A program made the translations under genes and the position numbers. The notes beneath the pieces are model-generated. The model saw only the letters and a program-made list of their open reading frames with translations, was not told where the DNA came from and made no database searches. Below, in pieces: positions 9,523 through 17,253 of a DNA stretch of 64,000 nt. The DNA comes from Polynucleobacter sp. MG-Unter2-18 (lineage in GTDB: Bacteria > Pseudomonadota > Gammaproteobacteria > Burkholderiales > Burkholderiaceae): contig NZ_CP061302.1 of NCBI RefSeq assembly GCF_018687675.1, positions 1,748,192 through 1,812,191 of the forward strand, read 5' to 3'. How positions within the stretch are numbered: the stretch's first letter is position 1; the number at the start of each line of letters is the position of its first letter.

Positions 9523-9552
9523 TACTGTATATATAAACAGTACTATTTGCAA
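9523..9552 (-). promoter_or_regulatory. LexA (SOS) box and promoter of recA
   Basis: The 20-bp element TACTGTATATATAAACAGTA at 9523-9542 contains CTGT-N8-ACAG (9525-9540) and differs from the E. coli LexA consensus, as I know it, at one base. On the minus strand a -35-like TTGCAA (9547-9552) and a -10-like TACAGT (9524-9529) are separated by 17 bp, so LexA bound here would cover the promoter. The site lies about 70 bp upstream of the recA ATG. Confidence 0.88.
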
Positions 9553-9570
9553 GTCACTTTTTAAAAGAAT

Positions 9571-10104
9571 TTACTGATCTTGCTCTAGGCTTGTTCCGAT
9601 ATGACGACGATGCCAGTAAAAAAACAACGGAATTGCAGCTCCCCAAACAATTGCTAGGTAAATAAGGCCACCCAATTGACCATGAACCCCCCAGGAGCCT
9701 GCACCCATACGAATTCCGGCCTCATAGGACAATGGACCGGCTATAGCTCCTAATGCCGCTCCCAATAGTGGCTTGCCACGCAACCAGGATAAAGAGCCAT
9801 TAATGGTGCTAGCAACCAAGGCCCAGAGTGTCCACATCCAAAATGGAGATAAATAGGGGCTTGGCCAAGCATCCTGAAAGTTTAGATAGCCGAGGTTAGC
9901 TATAAGTGAGTCTGCGCTTACTCCAAATATTAGCGCCTTCAGTATTAGCTTTAGCTCCGCTATTGAATGTTCTGAACGCCAAATATGGATAGCTAAATAC
10001 AAAAGGCAAGCTATGACTGGCCATAGGACCTGATTATTCGCTGCACCAATAATGCAAGCAAACCAACCAGCTTGGAAAAACACAAAATTCCAAAATTTAG
10101 CCAT
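9571..10104 (-). CDS. DUF2878 family membrane protein
   Basis: A 177-residue protein with about five to six hydrophobic segments, including VLWPVIACLLYLAIHIW, FWMWTLWALVASTING and GLIYLAIVWGAAIPLFFYW. The pattern of an N-terminal FWNFVFFQAGWFACIIGA and GPLSYEAGIRMGAG fits the DUF2878 family, whose function is unknown. It is the last gene before recA on this strand and follows the terminator of the tRNA gene, so it probably has its own promoter in the roughly 30 bp between. Confidence 0.72.
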   Translation of the reverse strand: MAKFWNFVFFQAGWFACIIGAANNQVLWPVIACLLYLAIHIWRSEHSIAELKLILKALIFGVSADSLIANLGYLNFQDAWPSPYLSPFWMWTLWALVASTINGSLSWLRGKPLLGAALGAIAGPLSYEAGIRMGAGSWGVHGQLGGLIYLAIVWGAAIPLFFYWHRRHIGTSLEQDQ

Positions 10105-10136
10105 CGATCAAACCTAAGCAAAAATACCTAAGAAAA

Positions 10137-10162
10137 AGGCCACTGCCGATGGGCAATGGCCT
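10137..10162 (-). terminator. Intrinsic terminator of the tRNA-Met gene
   Basis: AGGCCACTGCC (10137-10147) pairs with GGGCAATGGCCT (10151-10162) with one internal mismatch and a 3-nt loop. On the minus strand it is followed by TTTTTC. It lies 8 bp beyond the encoded CCA end of the tRNA. Confidence 0.85.
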
Positions 10163-10169
10163 CTTGATT

Positions 10170-10246
10170 TGGTGGCGATTCAGGGATTCGAACCCCGGAC
10201 CTGTGGATTATGATTCCATCGCTCTAACCAACTGAGCTAAATCGCC
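10170..10246 (-). tRNA. tRNA-Met (CAT), elongator type
   Basis: A 77-nt cloverleaf on the minus strand. The acceptor GGCGATT pairs with AATCGCC; the D-arm is GCTC...GAGC with loop AGTTGGTTA; the anticodon loop ATCATAA gives anticodon CAT; the T-arm is CGGGGTTCGAATCCCTG; and CCA is encoded. The acceptor pairs fully at position 1, so this is not the initiator. An Ile tRNA with lysidine-modified CAT is possible, but overall resemblance favours elongator methionine. Confidence 0.9.
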
Positions 10247-10263
10247 GAAGGTGAGATTTTATC

Positions 10264-10917
10264 TTATTTGGCGCGAAGCTGAACTTTTTTTAGAACTTCC
10301 TTAAGAAAGATCCACAGGGCTGGTAGCCCTGGAATGATGATCATTGCTAAGGCAACTAAGGAAAAATTGCTTTTTACCCAGGCATTGTCACCAATAAAGA
10401 AACCAAGACTTGTCAAACTGCAGACCCACAGAATGCCGCCAGCGATATTATAAAAAGCGAACACGGGATAGCGCATGTGAGCAACCCCAGCCACAAATGG
10501 GGCAAAAGTTCGAATAAAGGGCATAAAACGCCCCAAAACAATCGTCACTGGACCATATTTTTCATAAAAGGCATGCGCCTTATCAAATGCATTGCGGTTA
10601 AACCAACGTGAGTTTTCCCAAGAAAAGACCCGGTTACCGACATAACGTCCAATTGAATAGTTCAGAGCGTCGCCAATGACCGCTGCAAAAGTTAACAAAG
10701 CCATCAGCATCCATAAATCTAAACCTCCCACAGCAGCTATAGCACCAGCTACAAATAATAGGGAGTCCCCAGGTAAAAAGGGCATCACGACAAAGCCTGT
10801 CTCTACAAAAATAATGGCAAAAAGCAGGGCGTATATCCAGACACCCCACTCATTAGCTACCAGAGCTAAATTTTTATCGAGGTGAAGAAATAGATCTAAG
10901 AGATAAGAGAAGTCCAA
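10264..10917 (-). CDS. DedA family membrane protein
   Basis: A 217-residue inner-membrane protein of the DedA/VTT (SNARE-associated Golgi) superfamily, some members of which flip undecaprenyl phosphate or phospholipids. Family features are the re-entrant segment ETGFVVMPFLPGDSLLFVAGAIAA, the short helix SRWFNRNAFDKAHAFYEKYGPVTIVLGRF with its Arg, and MPFIRTFAPFVAGVAHM. The C-terminus is basic (LKEVLKKVQLRAK). It ends 18 bp before the tRNA gene on the same strand. The substrate is not predictable from sequence. Confidence 0.9.
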   Translation of the reverse strand: MDFSYLLDLFLHLDKNLALVANEWGVWIYALLFAIIFVETGFVVMPFLPGDSLLFVAGAIAAVGGLDLWMLMALLTFAAVIGDALNYSIGRYVGNRVFSWENSRWFNRNAFDKAHAFYEKYGPVTIVLGRFMPFIRTFAPFVAGVAHMRYPVFAFYNIAGGILWVCSLTSLGFFIGDNAWVKSNFSLVALAMIIIPGLPALWIFLKEVLKKVQLRAK

Positions 10918-11006
10918 AGGGGGCCCGAGTGTTGAGAGTAATAAGCCCTAGTTTACCTATTGCAGCATCGGCAAATTAGCTACCGGTACTAGTAAGAAAC
11001 ATTAGA

Positions 11007-11417
11007 TTACCGAATTTGGAAAGCGCTCAAGCTCTCTTCGCGGTTATAACGTACGAAAACTTCAATTTTTTTGGCTAAAAAGAGTTTCTTCAAAACCTCA
11101 TCTTTGTTTTCAAAAGTAATCGCCGTTTGCTCTGGGAAACGCGAAAAGGGATCGCTCATTACCTCAATGGCTTGACCATCCACTTTAATCAGCCGAATAG
11201 TACGCTTATATAGGCGATCAGATTGAATAAAAATCAGGCGCTTGACATATTTATCTAAAACGAGCTTTTGCCCCTGATCGTTGGCCTTAAAGTAATAAAC
11301 CAACTCATCTTTACCATTGGTAGTGACGTCACGCTCTTCATCCCACTTAGCAAATGCTGTATGGCTAGTAAGCGCCAAAAGAATTGCTACCATTAATAAT
11401 CTATACAGAGGCATCAT
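11007..11417 (-). CDS. Exported protein of unknown function
   Basis: A 136-residue protein with a clear Sec signal peptide (YRLLMVAILLALTSHTAFA, cleavage probably after AFA). The mature part is charged and without Cys: KWDEERDVTTNGKDELVYYFKAND ... YNREESLSAFQIR. I do not recognise a domain. Two adjacent ATG codons (11417, 11414) can start it. It is divergent from the MOSC gene, with about 40 bp between the starts. Confidence 0.65.
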   Translation of the reverse strand: MMPLYRLLMVAILLALTSHTAFAKWDEERDVTTNGKDELVYYFKANDQGQKLVLDKYVKRLIFIQSDRLYKRTIRLIKVDGQAIEVMSDPFSRFPEQTAITFENKDEVLKKLFLAKKIEVFVRYNREESLSAFQIR

Positions 11418-11458
11418 TTACTTTCTTAATTCATTTCATCTTATCAGCCAAAGCACTT

Positions 11459-12079
11459 ATGCGACTTCTCTCCATAGCCTCCGGCAAAGTGATGCCACTG
11501 TTTGGATCTCATCACCCAAACTATTCAACGGTAGCCTCAGCTATCAATAAACAGTCCATCAGTAATCTTGATACCCCTACCCCCATTGAAATCACCCGAC
11601 TAGGCGTTGCAGGAGATGAGCAAGCTGATCTGTCAGTGCATGGCGGTATTGAAAAAGCGATTTACGTCTATCCAATCGAACACTATGCTTTTTGGAACGA
11701 ACTACTTTCCCGAGAAACTAAAAAATCCGTCAATCTCCCATTAGGTGCTCTGGGTGAAAACTTCACGATTGAAGGCTTACTAGAAACTGAGATATTTGTT
11801 GGGGATCAAATGCAAATTGGCACTCTTCAATTTACTGTAGTCAAACTACGCGAACCCTGCTTTAAGTTCAATGCCAAGATGAAATATAAAGGTGCAGCCA
11901 AAGCCATGTTGCAATCAGGTTTTAGTGGATGGTACCTTCGTGTAAATCAAACTGGTGCTCTAGCAGCGGGCGATGACATTACAGTCCAGCCAGGTCAAAG
12001 GCTGACTTCTATTGCAGATCAGAATCAGGCTCTCTTTAACCGGGGTAATCAAAAAGATCTTTGGGATTCATTGCTGTAA
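11459..12079 (+). CDS. MOSC domain protein (YiiM-like)
   Basis: A 206-residue protein of the MOSC superfamily, related to the C-terminal domain of Moco sulfurases and to YiiM/YcbX proteins that reduce N-hydroxylated compounds with molybdenum cofactor. The start MRLLSIASGKVMPL at 11459 is preferred to an upstream ATG that would add 25 residues absent from relatives. Key segments are GVAGDEQADLSVHGGIEKAIYVYP, LGENFTIEGL, IGTLQFTVVKLREPCFKF with the conserved Cys, and GFSGWYLRV. The C-terminus ends in a short helix. Confidence 0.85.
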   Translation: MRLLSIASGKVMPLFGSHHPNYSTVASAINKQSISNLDTPTPIEITRLGVAGDEQADLSVHGGIEKAIYVYPIEHYAFWNELLSRETKKSVNLPLGALGENFTIEGLLETEIFVGDQMQIGTLQFTVVKLREPCFKFNAKMKYKGAAKAMLQSGFSGWYLRVNQTGALAAGDDITVQPGQRLTSIADQNQALFNRGNQKDLWDSLL

Positions 12080-12098
12080 TTTATTTTGGGCAATAAAA

Positions 12099-12125
12099 AA
12101 ACCCGACCACATAGTGGTCGGGTTT
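12099..12125. terminator. Bidirectional terminator between MOSC and MFS genes
   Basis: AAACCCGACCAC (12099-12110) and GTGGTCGGGTTT (12114-12125) pair over 12 bp around a 3-nt loop. A-rich sequence on the left and TAGTTTTTG on the right give T-tracts in both directions, serving the two convergent genes. Confidence 0.9.
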
Positions 12126-12150
12126 AGTTTTTGAAACGGACTAATAAAAC

Positions 12151-13821
12151 TTAGTCTTGAGCGTAGATATCTACGTCTTTAGTTTCTTTAATAAACAGTG
12201 TACCGATTACCAATGTCACCGTAGCGATGATGATTGGGTACCAGAGGCCGTAGTAAATATTACCGTTTTGCGCCACCAAGGCAAAGGCGATTGTTGGCAT
12301 CAAGCCACCGAACCAACCGTTACCAATGTGGTATGGCAAGGACATAGAGGTGTAACGAATACGGGTTGGGAACATCTCAACCAACATCGCTGCAATTGGG
12401 CCATAAACCATGGTTACCAAGATCACCAAAATTACCAAAATACCAAGAATCGCAGCATGGTTAACGCCAGCAGGATCAGCCTTTGCAGGATAACCAGCAG
12501 CATTCAATGCCTCACGAATTGCTTTCTTGAACTCAGCATCTTTTGCTTTCGCATCAGCTGGAGCCAAGCCCTTAGCGGAGTAGCCTTGAATCTCTGTATC
12601 GCCAATCTTCACAACAGCAGTACCACCGGCTGGGCCAGCAATCGTTGTGTAGCTTGCAGAGTTAGAAGCCATCACCTGCTTTGCAATGTCGCAAGAACTT
12701 GTGAACTTCGCAGTACCTGTTGGGTTGAACTGGAAAGTACATTCGTTCAGATCAGCAGTAATACTTGCTGGGGCAGTTGCCATTGCCTTTTCTAACGCTG
12801 GGTTAGCAAAGTGGGTTAAGCCATTAAACAAGGAAACTGGTGTGTTCGGGATGTACAGAATGATGGCGAGCAACAAACCACCCATGATGATGATTTTACG
12901 GCCAATCTTGTCTGACAATGTACCGAAGATCACGAAGAATGGTGTGCCGATTACCAATGAAGCAGCAATCAACAAGTTCGCAGTCTTAGGATCTACCTTC
13001 AATACTTGAGTGAGGTAGAACAAAGCATAGAACTGACCTGTGTACCAAACCACCGCTTGACCTGCAACCAGACCAAACAATGCCAAGATCACAATCTTCA
13101 AGTTCTTCCATTGAGCAAATGACTCTGTCAAAGGTGCTTTAGAGAGTTTGCCCTCTTCCTTCATCTTCTTGAAAGCTGGAGATTCGTTCATCGATAAACG
13201 GATGTAAACAGAAACAGCCAACAACACGATTGAGAGAAGGAATGGAACACGCCAGCCCCAAACATCAAAGTCTGGACCTGTGAATTCACGTGTGAACAAA
13301 ATCACTAGCAGGGACAAGAACAAACCTAATGTTGCTGTAGTTTGAATCCAAGCTGTGTATGCGCCACGCTTACCCTGAGGAGCATGTTCCGCCACATAAG
13401 TAGCAGCACCACCGTACTCACCACCCAAAGCCAAACCTTGAAGCATACGCAATGCGATCAAGATAACTGGGGCAGCAACACCGATAGTTGCATAGTTAGG
13501 CAAACAACCTACGATGAAGGTTGCACCACCCATCAATAGGATCGTTACCAAGAAGGTGTACTTACGACCAATCAAGTCACCTAAGCGACCGAATACTAAA
13601 GCGCCGAATGGGCGAACAATAAAGCCGGCAGCAAACGCAAGCAATGCGAAAATGAAGGCAGAACCTGCATCTAAGCCTGAGAAGAACTGCTTGGCCATAA
13701 TTGCGGCCAATGAACCGTAAAGATAAAAGTCGTACCACTCAAAAACCGTACCTAAAGAGGAAGCAAAAATAACTTTGCGTTCTTCAGCGGTCATTGGGGC
13801 TGCTTTAGTTGATGTTGACAT
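12151..13821 (-). CDS. MHS-type MFS transporter with a large periplasmic insert
   Basis: Proton-coupled metabolite importer of the metabolite:H+ symporter family (ProP, KgtP, ShiA relatives). The N-terminus SSLGTVFEWYDFYLYGSL, the signature GRLGDLIGRKYTFLVTILLMG and the region LRMLQGLALGGEYGGAATYVAEHAP are diagnostic. At 556 residues it is about 120 longer than ProP-type members. The extra length is a hydrophilic stretch at about residues 325-455, after GRKIIIMGGLLLAIILYIP, with two Cys (361 and 377). It should face the periplasm. It is divergent from the TRAP operon. The substrate is unknown; an organic acid would fit the neighbours. Confidence 0.87.
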   Translation of the reverse strand: MSTSTKAAPMTAEERKVIFASSLGTVFEWYDFYLYGSLAAIMAKQFFSGLDAGSAFIFALLAFAAGFIVRPFGALVFGRLGDLIGRKYTFLVTILLMGGATFIVGCLPNYATIGVAAPVILIALRMLQGLALGGEYGGAATYVAEHAPQGKRGAYTAWIQTTATLGLFLSLLVILFTREFTGPDFDVWGWRVPFLLSIVLLAVSVYIRLSMNESPAFKKMKEEGKLSKAPLTESFAQWKNLKIVILALFGLVAGQAVVWYTGQFYALFYLTQVLKVDPKTANLLIAASLVIGTPFFVIFGTLSDKIGRKIIIMGGLLLAIILYIPNTPVSLFNGLTHFANPALEKAMATAPASITADLNECTFQFNPTGTAKFTSSCDIAKQVMASNSASYTTIAGPAGGTAVVKIGDTEIQGYSAKGLAPADAKAKDAEFKKAIREALNAAGYPAKADPAGVNHAAILGILVILVILVTMVYGPIAAMLVEMFPTRIRYTSMSLPYHIGNGWFGGLMPTIAFALVAQNGNIYYGLWYPIIIATVTLVIGTLFIKETKDVDIYAQD

Positions 13822-14125
13822 CAGTAGCTCCTAACTATTTTTATTAAATAAAAAAACAACTAGGCGATTATGCTTTGAAAAAAATCAAAGAAATCGACTA
13901 CCTAGGGTAATTCCCCATCAAATCGGATCGGGGTTTTCCCCATAAATGTGGATTTGTTGCAACGCATTCGTTGCACTATCTTAAAAGGCACTTGCACCAA
14001 GATGTTGCAAACAGCCCAATTCAGGTGCAAACATATATGAGCGCCTGTTGCTATCCAGATTTAATAAGGTTTGCAGTCAATACCCGTCAATACACTAAAA
14101 AATAACTAATTAAGGAGCAATACAA
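13822..14125. promoter_or_regulatory. Shared control region of the MFS gene and the TRAP operon
   Basis: A 304-bp gene-free stretch between divergent transporter genes. It holds GGGGTTTTCCCC (13930-13941), an 18-bp palindrome TGCAACG-CATT-CGTTGCA (13958-13975), further TTGCA half-sites at 13992-13998 (TTGCACC), 14005-14010 (TTGCAA) and 14024-14030 (GGTGCAA, inverted), and a direct repeat GTCAATAC at 14076-14083 and 14086-14093. AAGGAG (14112-14117) is the ribosome-binding site of the TRAP binding-protein gene. No open frame is supported. The repeats look like operators, but the regulator is not in the window. Confidence 0.55.
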
Positions 14126-15211
14126 ATGAAAAGACGTGACTTTTTAAGTAAAACTGCATTGGGCGCAGCTGCTGGTGTACTGGCAGCTCCGGCTATTGCT
14201 CAATCTATGCCAGAAATTAAGTGGCGCTGCGCCTCTAGCTTTCCGAAAAGCTTAGATACGATTTACGGTGGTGGCGAATACATTTCCAAGCGTGTTGCTG
14301 CACTGACTGATGGTAAGTTTCAAATCCGTATTTTTGGTGCAGGTGAGATTGTTCCCGCATTTGGTACGGTAGATGCCGTTCAGCAGGGTACTGTTGAGTG
14401 CTCCCATACAGCTGGTTATTACTTCGTTGGCAAAAATAAAACCTTTGCGTTCGATACCACAGTGCCATTTGGCATGAACCAACGTCAGCAAAATGCCTGG
14501 ATGTATTGGGGCGGAGGCTTAAAGCTCCAACGTGAATTCTTGCGTGATTACAACATTGTCTCTTTCCCAGCAGGAAATACTGGCACACAAATGGGTGGCT
14601 GGTTTAAGAAGCCTGTCAAAACAGTCGCTGACCTCAAGGGTCTAAAAATGCGTATTGCAGGCTTAGGTGGCGAAGTCATGTCACGTCTAGGCGCCATACC
14701 CCAACAAATTGCAGGGGGTGATATTTACCCTGCTTTGGAAAAAGGTGTTATCGATGCGGCGGAGTGGGTTGGTCCGTATGACGATGAGAAATTAGGCTTT
14801 TATAAAATTGCACCTTACTACTACTACCCAGGATGGTGGGAAGCTTGTTCGATGTATTCCATGTACGTCAACATCAAGGAGTGGGAAAAGTTACCTAAGC
14901 AATATCAAGAGGCGTTTACCTCCGCATGTGCTGAATGCAATATCGACATGATGGCTGAATACGATTATAAAAATCCGATCGCCTTGCAAAGCCTGATTAA
15001 GAATGGCGTAAAACTTCAATCCTACTCAACAGAAATCATGAAAGCAGCCTCTACTGCTGCGTTCGAGATGTACGAAGAAGAGGCCGCTAAAAATCCATCG
15101 TTCAAGAAAATTTATGAGCCATGGAAGAAGTTCCGTAACGACCAAATGCTGTGGAATAAGGTTGCTGAGCAGACACTCATGAGTTTCATGCTAAGTAACC
15201 CAGTCAAATAA
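14126..15211 (+). CDS. TRAP transporter substrate-binding protein (DctP family, TakP-like)
   Basis: Periplasmic receptor of a tripartite ATP-independent transporter. The N-terminus MKRRDFLSKTALGAAAGVLAAPAIAQ is a Tat-type signal with Arg3-Arg4. The 361-residue protein has the DctP fold. The stretches WRCASSFPKSLDTIYGG, GNTGTQMGGWFKKPVKTVADLKGLKMR and EWVGPYDDEKLGFYKIAPYYYYPGWWE resemble the 2-oxo-monocarboxylate-binding subgroup of Rhodobacter TakP, in which Arg in LKMRI contacts the carboxylate. The 2-oxoacid substrate is inferred from memory of that family. First gene of a four-gene run with both permease subunits and a gamma-glutamyltransferase. Confidence 0.9.
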   Translation: MKRRDFLSKTALGAAAGVLAAPAIAQSMPEIKWRCASSFPKSLDTIYGGGEYISKRVAALTDGKFQIRIFGAGEIVPAFGTVDAVQQGTVECSHTAGYYFVGKNKTFAFDTTVPFGMNQRQQNAWMYWGGGLKLQREFLRDYNIVSFPAGNTGTQMGGWFKKPVKTVADLKGLKMRIAGLGGEVMSRLGAIPQQIAGGDIYPALEKGVIDAAEWVGPYDDEKLGFYKIAPYYYYPGWWEACSMYSMYVNIKEWEKLPKQYQEAFTSACAECNIDMMAEYDYKNPIALQSLIKNGVKLQSYSTEIMKAASTAAFEMYEEEAAKNPSFKKIYEPWKKFRNDQMLWNKVAEQTLMSFMLSNPVK

Positions 15212-15231
15212 GAACCTACCGATAAGTTGAT

Positions 15232-15774
15232 ATGCCAAAACAATTATTAATTTTTTCAAGTTTCGTAGATCGCCTGAATGACCGTTTTGGTGTATTGGCG
15301 AGTTGGTTGGTATTAATTGCCGTTCTGGTCAGTACTGCAAATGCACTGATCAGGTATGGCTTTAATGTCAGTTCGAATGGTTGGCTAGAAGCGCAGTGGT
15401 ATTTGTTTGCTGGAATGGTGATGTTTGGTGCCGCCACTACGTTTCGACTCAATGAACACGTACGGGTAGATGTGCTTTATGCACTTTATCCAAATAAAGT
15501 TCGACTTTGGTTGGATTTTTGGGGCGGCATCATTTTCTTCCTACCGGTGACCATCATCATTGGCTACTACTCCTGGGAATTTTTCATCACATCTATTATT
15601 CAGAATGAAACTTCAAGCAATCCTGGCGGCTTAATTCGCTGGCCAGTCCGAGGCGCTATTACTCTAGGCTTCTTCTTGCTGACCCTTCAGGGTCTCTCTG
15701 AAATTATCAAACGATATGCAGCCATTATTGGCGTGCTCAAAATCGATCCTAAGTACGAAAGACCTTTGCAATGA
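15232..15774 (+). CDS. TRAP transporter small permease (DctQ)
   Basis: A 180-residue inner-membrane subunit with four hydrophobic segments: FGVLASWLVLIAVLVSTANALI, AQWYLFAGMVMFGAATTF, LDFWGGIIFFLPVTIIIGYY and GAITLGFFLLTLQGLSEIIK. The pattern NGWLEAQWYLFAGMVMFGAATTFRLNEHVRVDVL is typical of DctQ proteins, in which this subunit links the large permease to the binding protein. It begins 20 bp after the dctP-type gene, and its last 4 bp overlap the start of the dctM-type gene. Confidence 0.92.
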   Translation: MPKQLLIFSSFVDRLNDRFGVLASWLVLIAVLVSTANALIRYGFNVSSNGWLEAQWYLFAGMVMFGAATTFRLNEHVRVDVLYALYPNKVRLWLDFWGGIIFFLPVTIIIGYYSWEFFITSIIQNETSSNPGGLIRWPVRGAITLGFFLLTLQGLSEIIKRYAAIIGVLKIDPKYERPLQ

Positions 15775-17216
15775 TTAGTCATGACCTGATGGCTCCCATT
15801 ATGTTTGGGGGCTTGATTATATTTTTATTAATTGGATATCCAGCAGCCTTTTCACTTGGCGCAGTTGGACTATTCTTTTCTTTTATCGGCATTGAGATGG
15901 GCATGTTCCAGCCTACCTTTTTGCAAGCACTGCCAGATCGAGTTTTTGGAATTCTTTCAAATGATCTTTTGCTCTCGATTCCTTTCTTCACCTTCATGGG
16001 AGCCATTCTTGAAAAGTGTGGTCTAGCGGAAGACATGCTTGAGGGATTGGGGCAGTTGTTTGGACCAATAAGAGGTGGCTTAGCTTATGCGGTCATTATT
16101 GTTGGTGCGATTCTTGGAGCAATTACCGGAACCGTTGCAGCTTCCGTAATCGCCATGGGCTTAATCTCGCTACCTGTGATGCTGCGTTATGGATACAACC
16201 CGAGAGTAGCAACTGGTGTGATTGCAGCCTCAGGAACAATTACTCAACTTATTCCGCCTTCACTCGTTTTAATTGTGTTGGCTGATCAATTGGGCAAGTC
16301 TGTTGGTGATATGTATGCTGGTGCCATTGGGCCATCCATCATTCAGATCGTACTGTTCTGCTTGTTCATTTTCTTCTTATCGATTTTTAGACCTCAAGAT
16401 GTACCAGCACTCCCACCTGAAGCTCGTCCAAAGATTGATTGGAAGCTATTCAAGAAAATTCTCTGGGGGATCATTCCCTCTATTGCACTGATCTTCTTGG
16501 TACTCGGAACAATCTTGATGGGTCTTGCCACCCCAACTGAAGGTGGTGCAATGGGTTCTGTGGGAGCATTAATTCTTGCTGCCATGAATAAACGACTCCA
16601 AAAAACTTTGGTCTGGGAAGCAATGACTTCTACCATGCGCATTAACGCCATGGTGATTTTCATTCTGATTGGATCCACTGTCTTTGGCTTAGCTTTCCGC
16701 GGAGTTGATGGTGATTTATGGATTGAGGAACTCCTATCAGGTCTGCCAGGCGGTCAAGTAGGCTTCCTCATTGCAGTGAACTTGTTTGTTTTCTTCTTAG
16801 CCTTCTTCTTAGACTATTTTGAAATTGCATTCATCATCATTCCGCTATTGGCACCCGTGGCAGAAAAGCTGGGCATTGATCTGATTTGGTTTGGCGTGCT
16901 GCTTGGCGCCAATATGCAGACCTCATTCATGCACCCTCCCTTTGGGTTTGCCCTGTTTTATTTAAGAGGGGTGGCAGATAAAACCGTCAAAAGCTCAGAT
17001 ATTTACTATGGAGCCTTACCGTGGGTTGGTCTACAACTGATTCTGGTAGCGATCATCATCTTCATTCCAGAAACGGTGACGTACTTTGTTGATAAACCTG
17101 CTGCCGTCTTTGATGCTAGCGGCCCTTCGGTTGATCCATTGGCCGGTGTAGAGCAAAATGAGGTTACGGTAGACTCCAGCTCTGACATTGAACGTCAGCT
17201 ACGTGAGAATAAATAA
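15771..17216 (+). CDS. TRAP transporter large permease (DctM)
   Basis: The ion-coupled transport subunit, 481 residues, with about twelve hydrophobic segments. Family stretches are PFFTFMGAILEKCGLAEDMLEGLGQLFGPIRGGLAYAVI, GTVAASVIAMGLISLPVMLRYGY, ASGTITQLIPPSLVLIVLADQLG and GANMQTSFMHPPFGFALFYLRGVA. The longer central loop (IFRPQDVPALPPEARPKIDWKLF) is usual in the 2-oxoacid subgroup. It ends in a hydrophilic tail rich in acidic and polar residues. Overlaps the small subunit gene by 4 bp, so the two are translationally coupled. Confidence 0.93.
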   Translation: MISHDLMAPIMFGGLIIFLLIGYPAAFSLGAVGLFFSFIGIEMGMFQPTFLQALPDRVFGILSNDLLLSIPFFTFMGAILEKCGLAEDMLEGLGQLFGPIRGGLAYAVIIVGAILGAITGTVAASVIAMGLISLPVMLRYGYNPRVATGVIAASGTITQLIPPSLVLIVLADQLGKSVGDMYAGAIGPSIIQIVLFCLFIFFLSIFRPQDVPALPPEARPKIDWKLFKKILWGIIPSIALIFLVLGTILMGLATPTEGGAMGSVGALILAAMNKRLQKTLVWEAMTSTMRINAMVIFILIGSTVFGLAFRGVDGDLWIEELLSGLPGGQVGFLIAVNLFVFFLAFFLDYFEIAFIIIPLLAPVAEKLGIDLIWFGVLLGANMQTSFMHPPFGFALFYLRGVADKTVKSSDIYYGALPWVGLQLILVAIIIFIPETVTYFVDKPAAVFDASGPSVDPLAGVEQNEVTVDSSSDIERQLRENK

Positions 17217-17253
17217 CAATACACATTGAGACAGCAGTCAAAGGGATTTAGTA

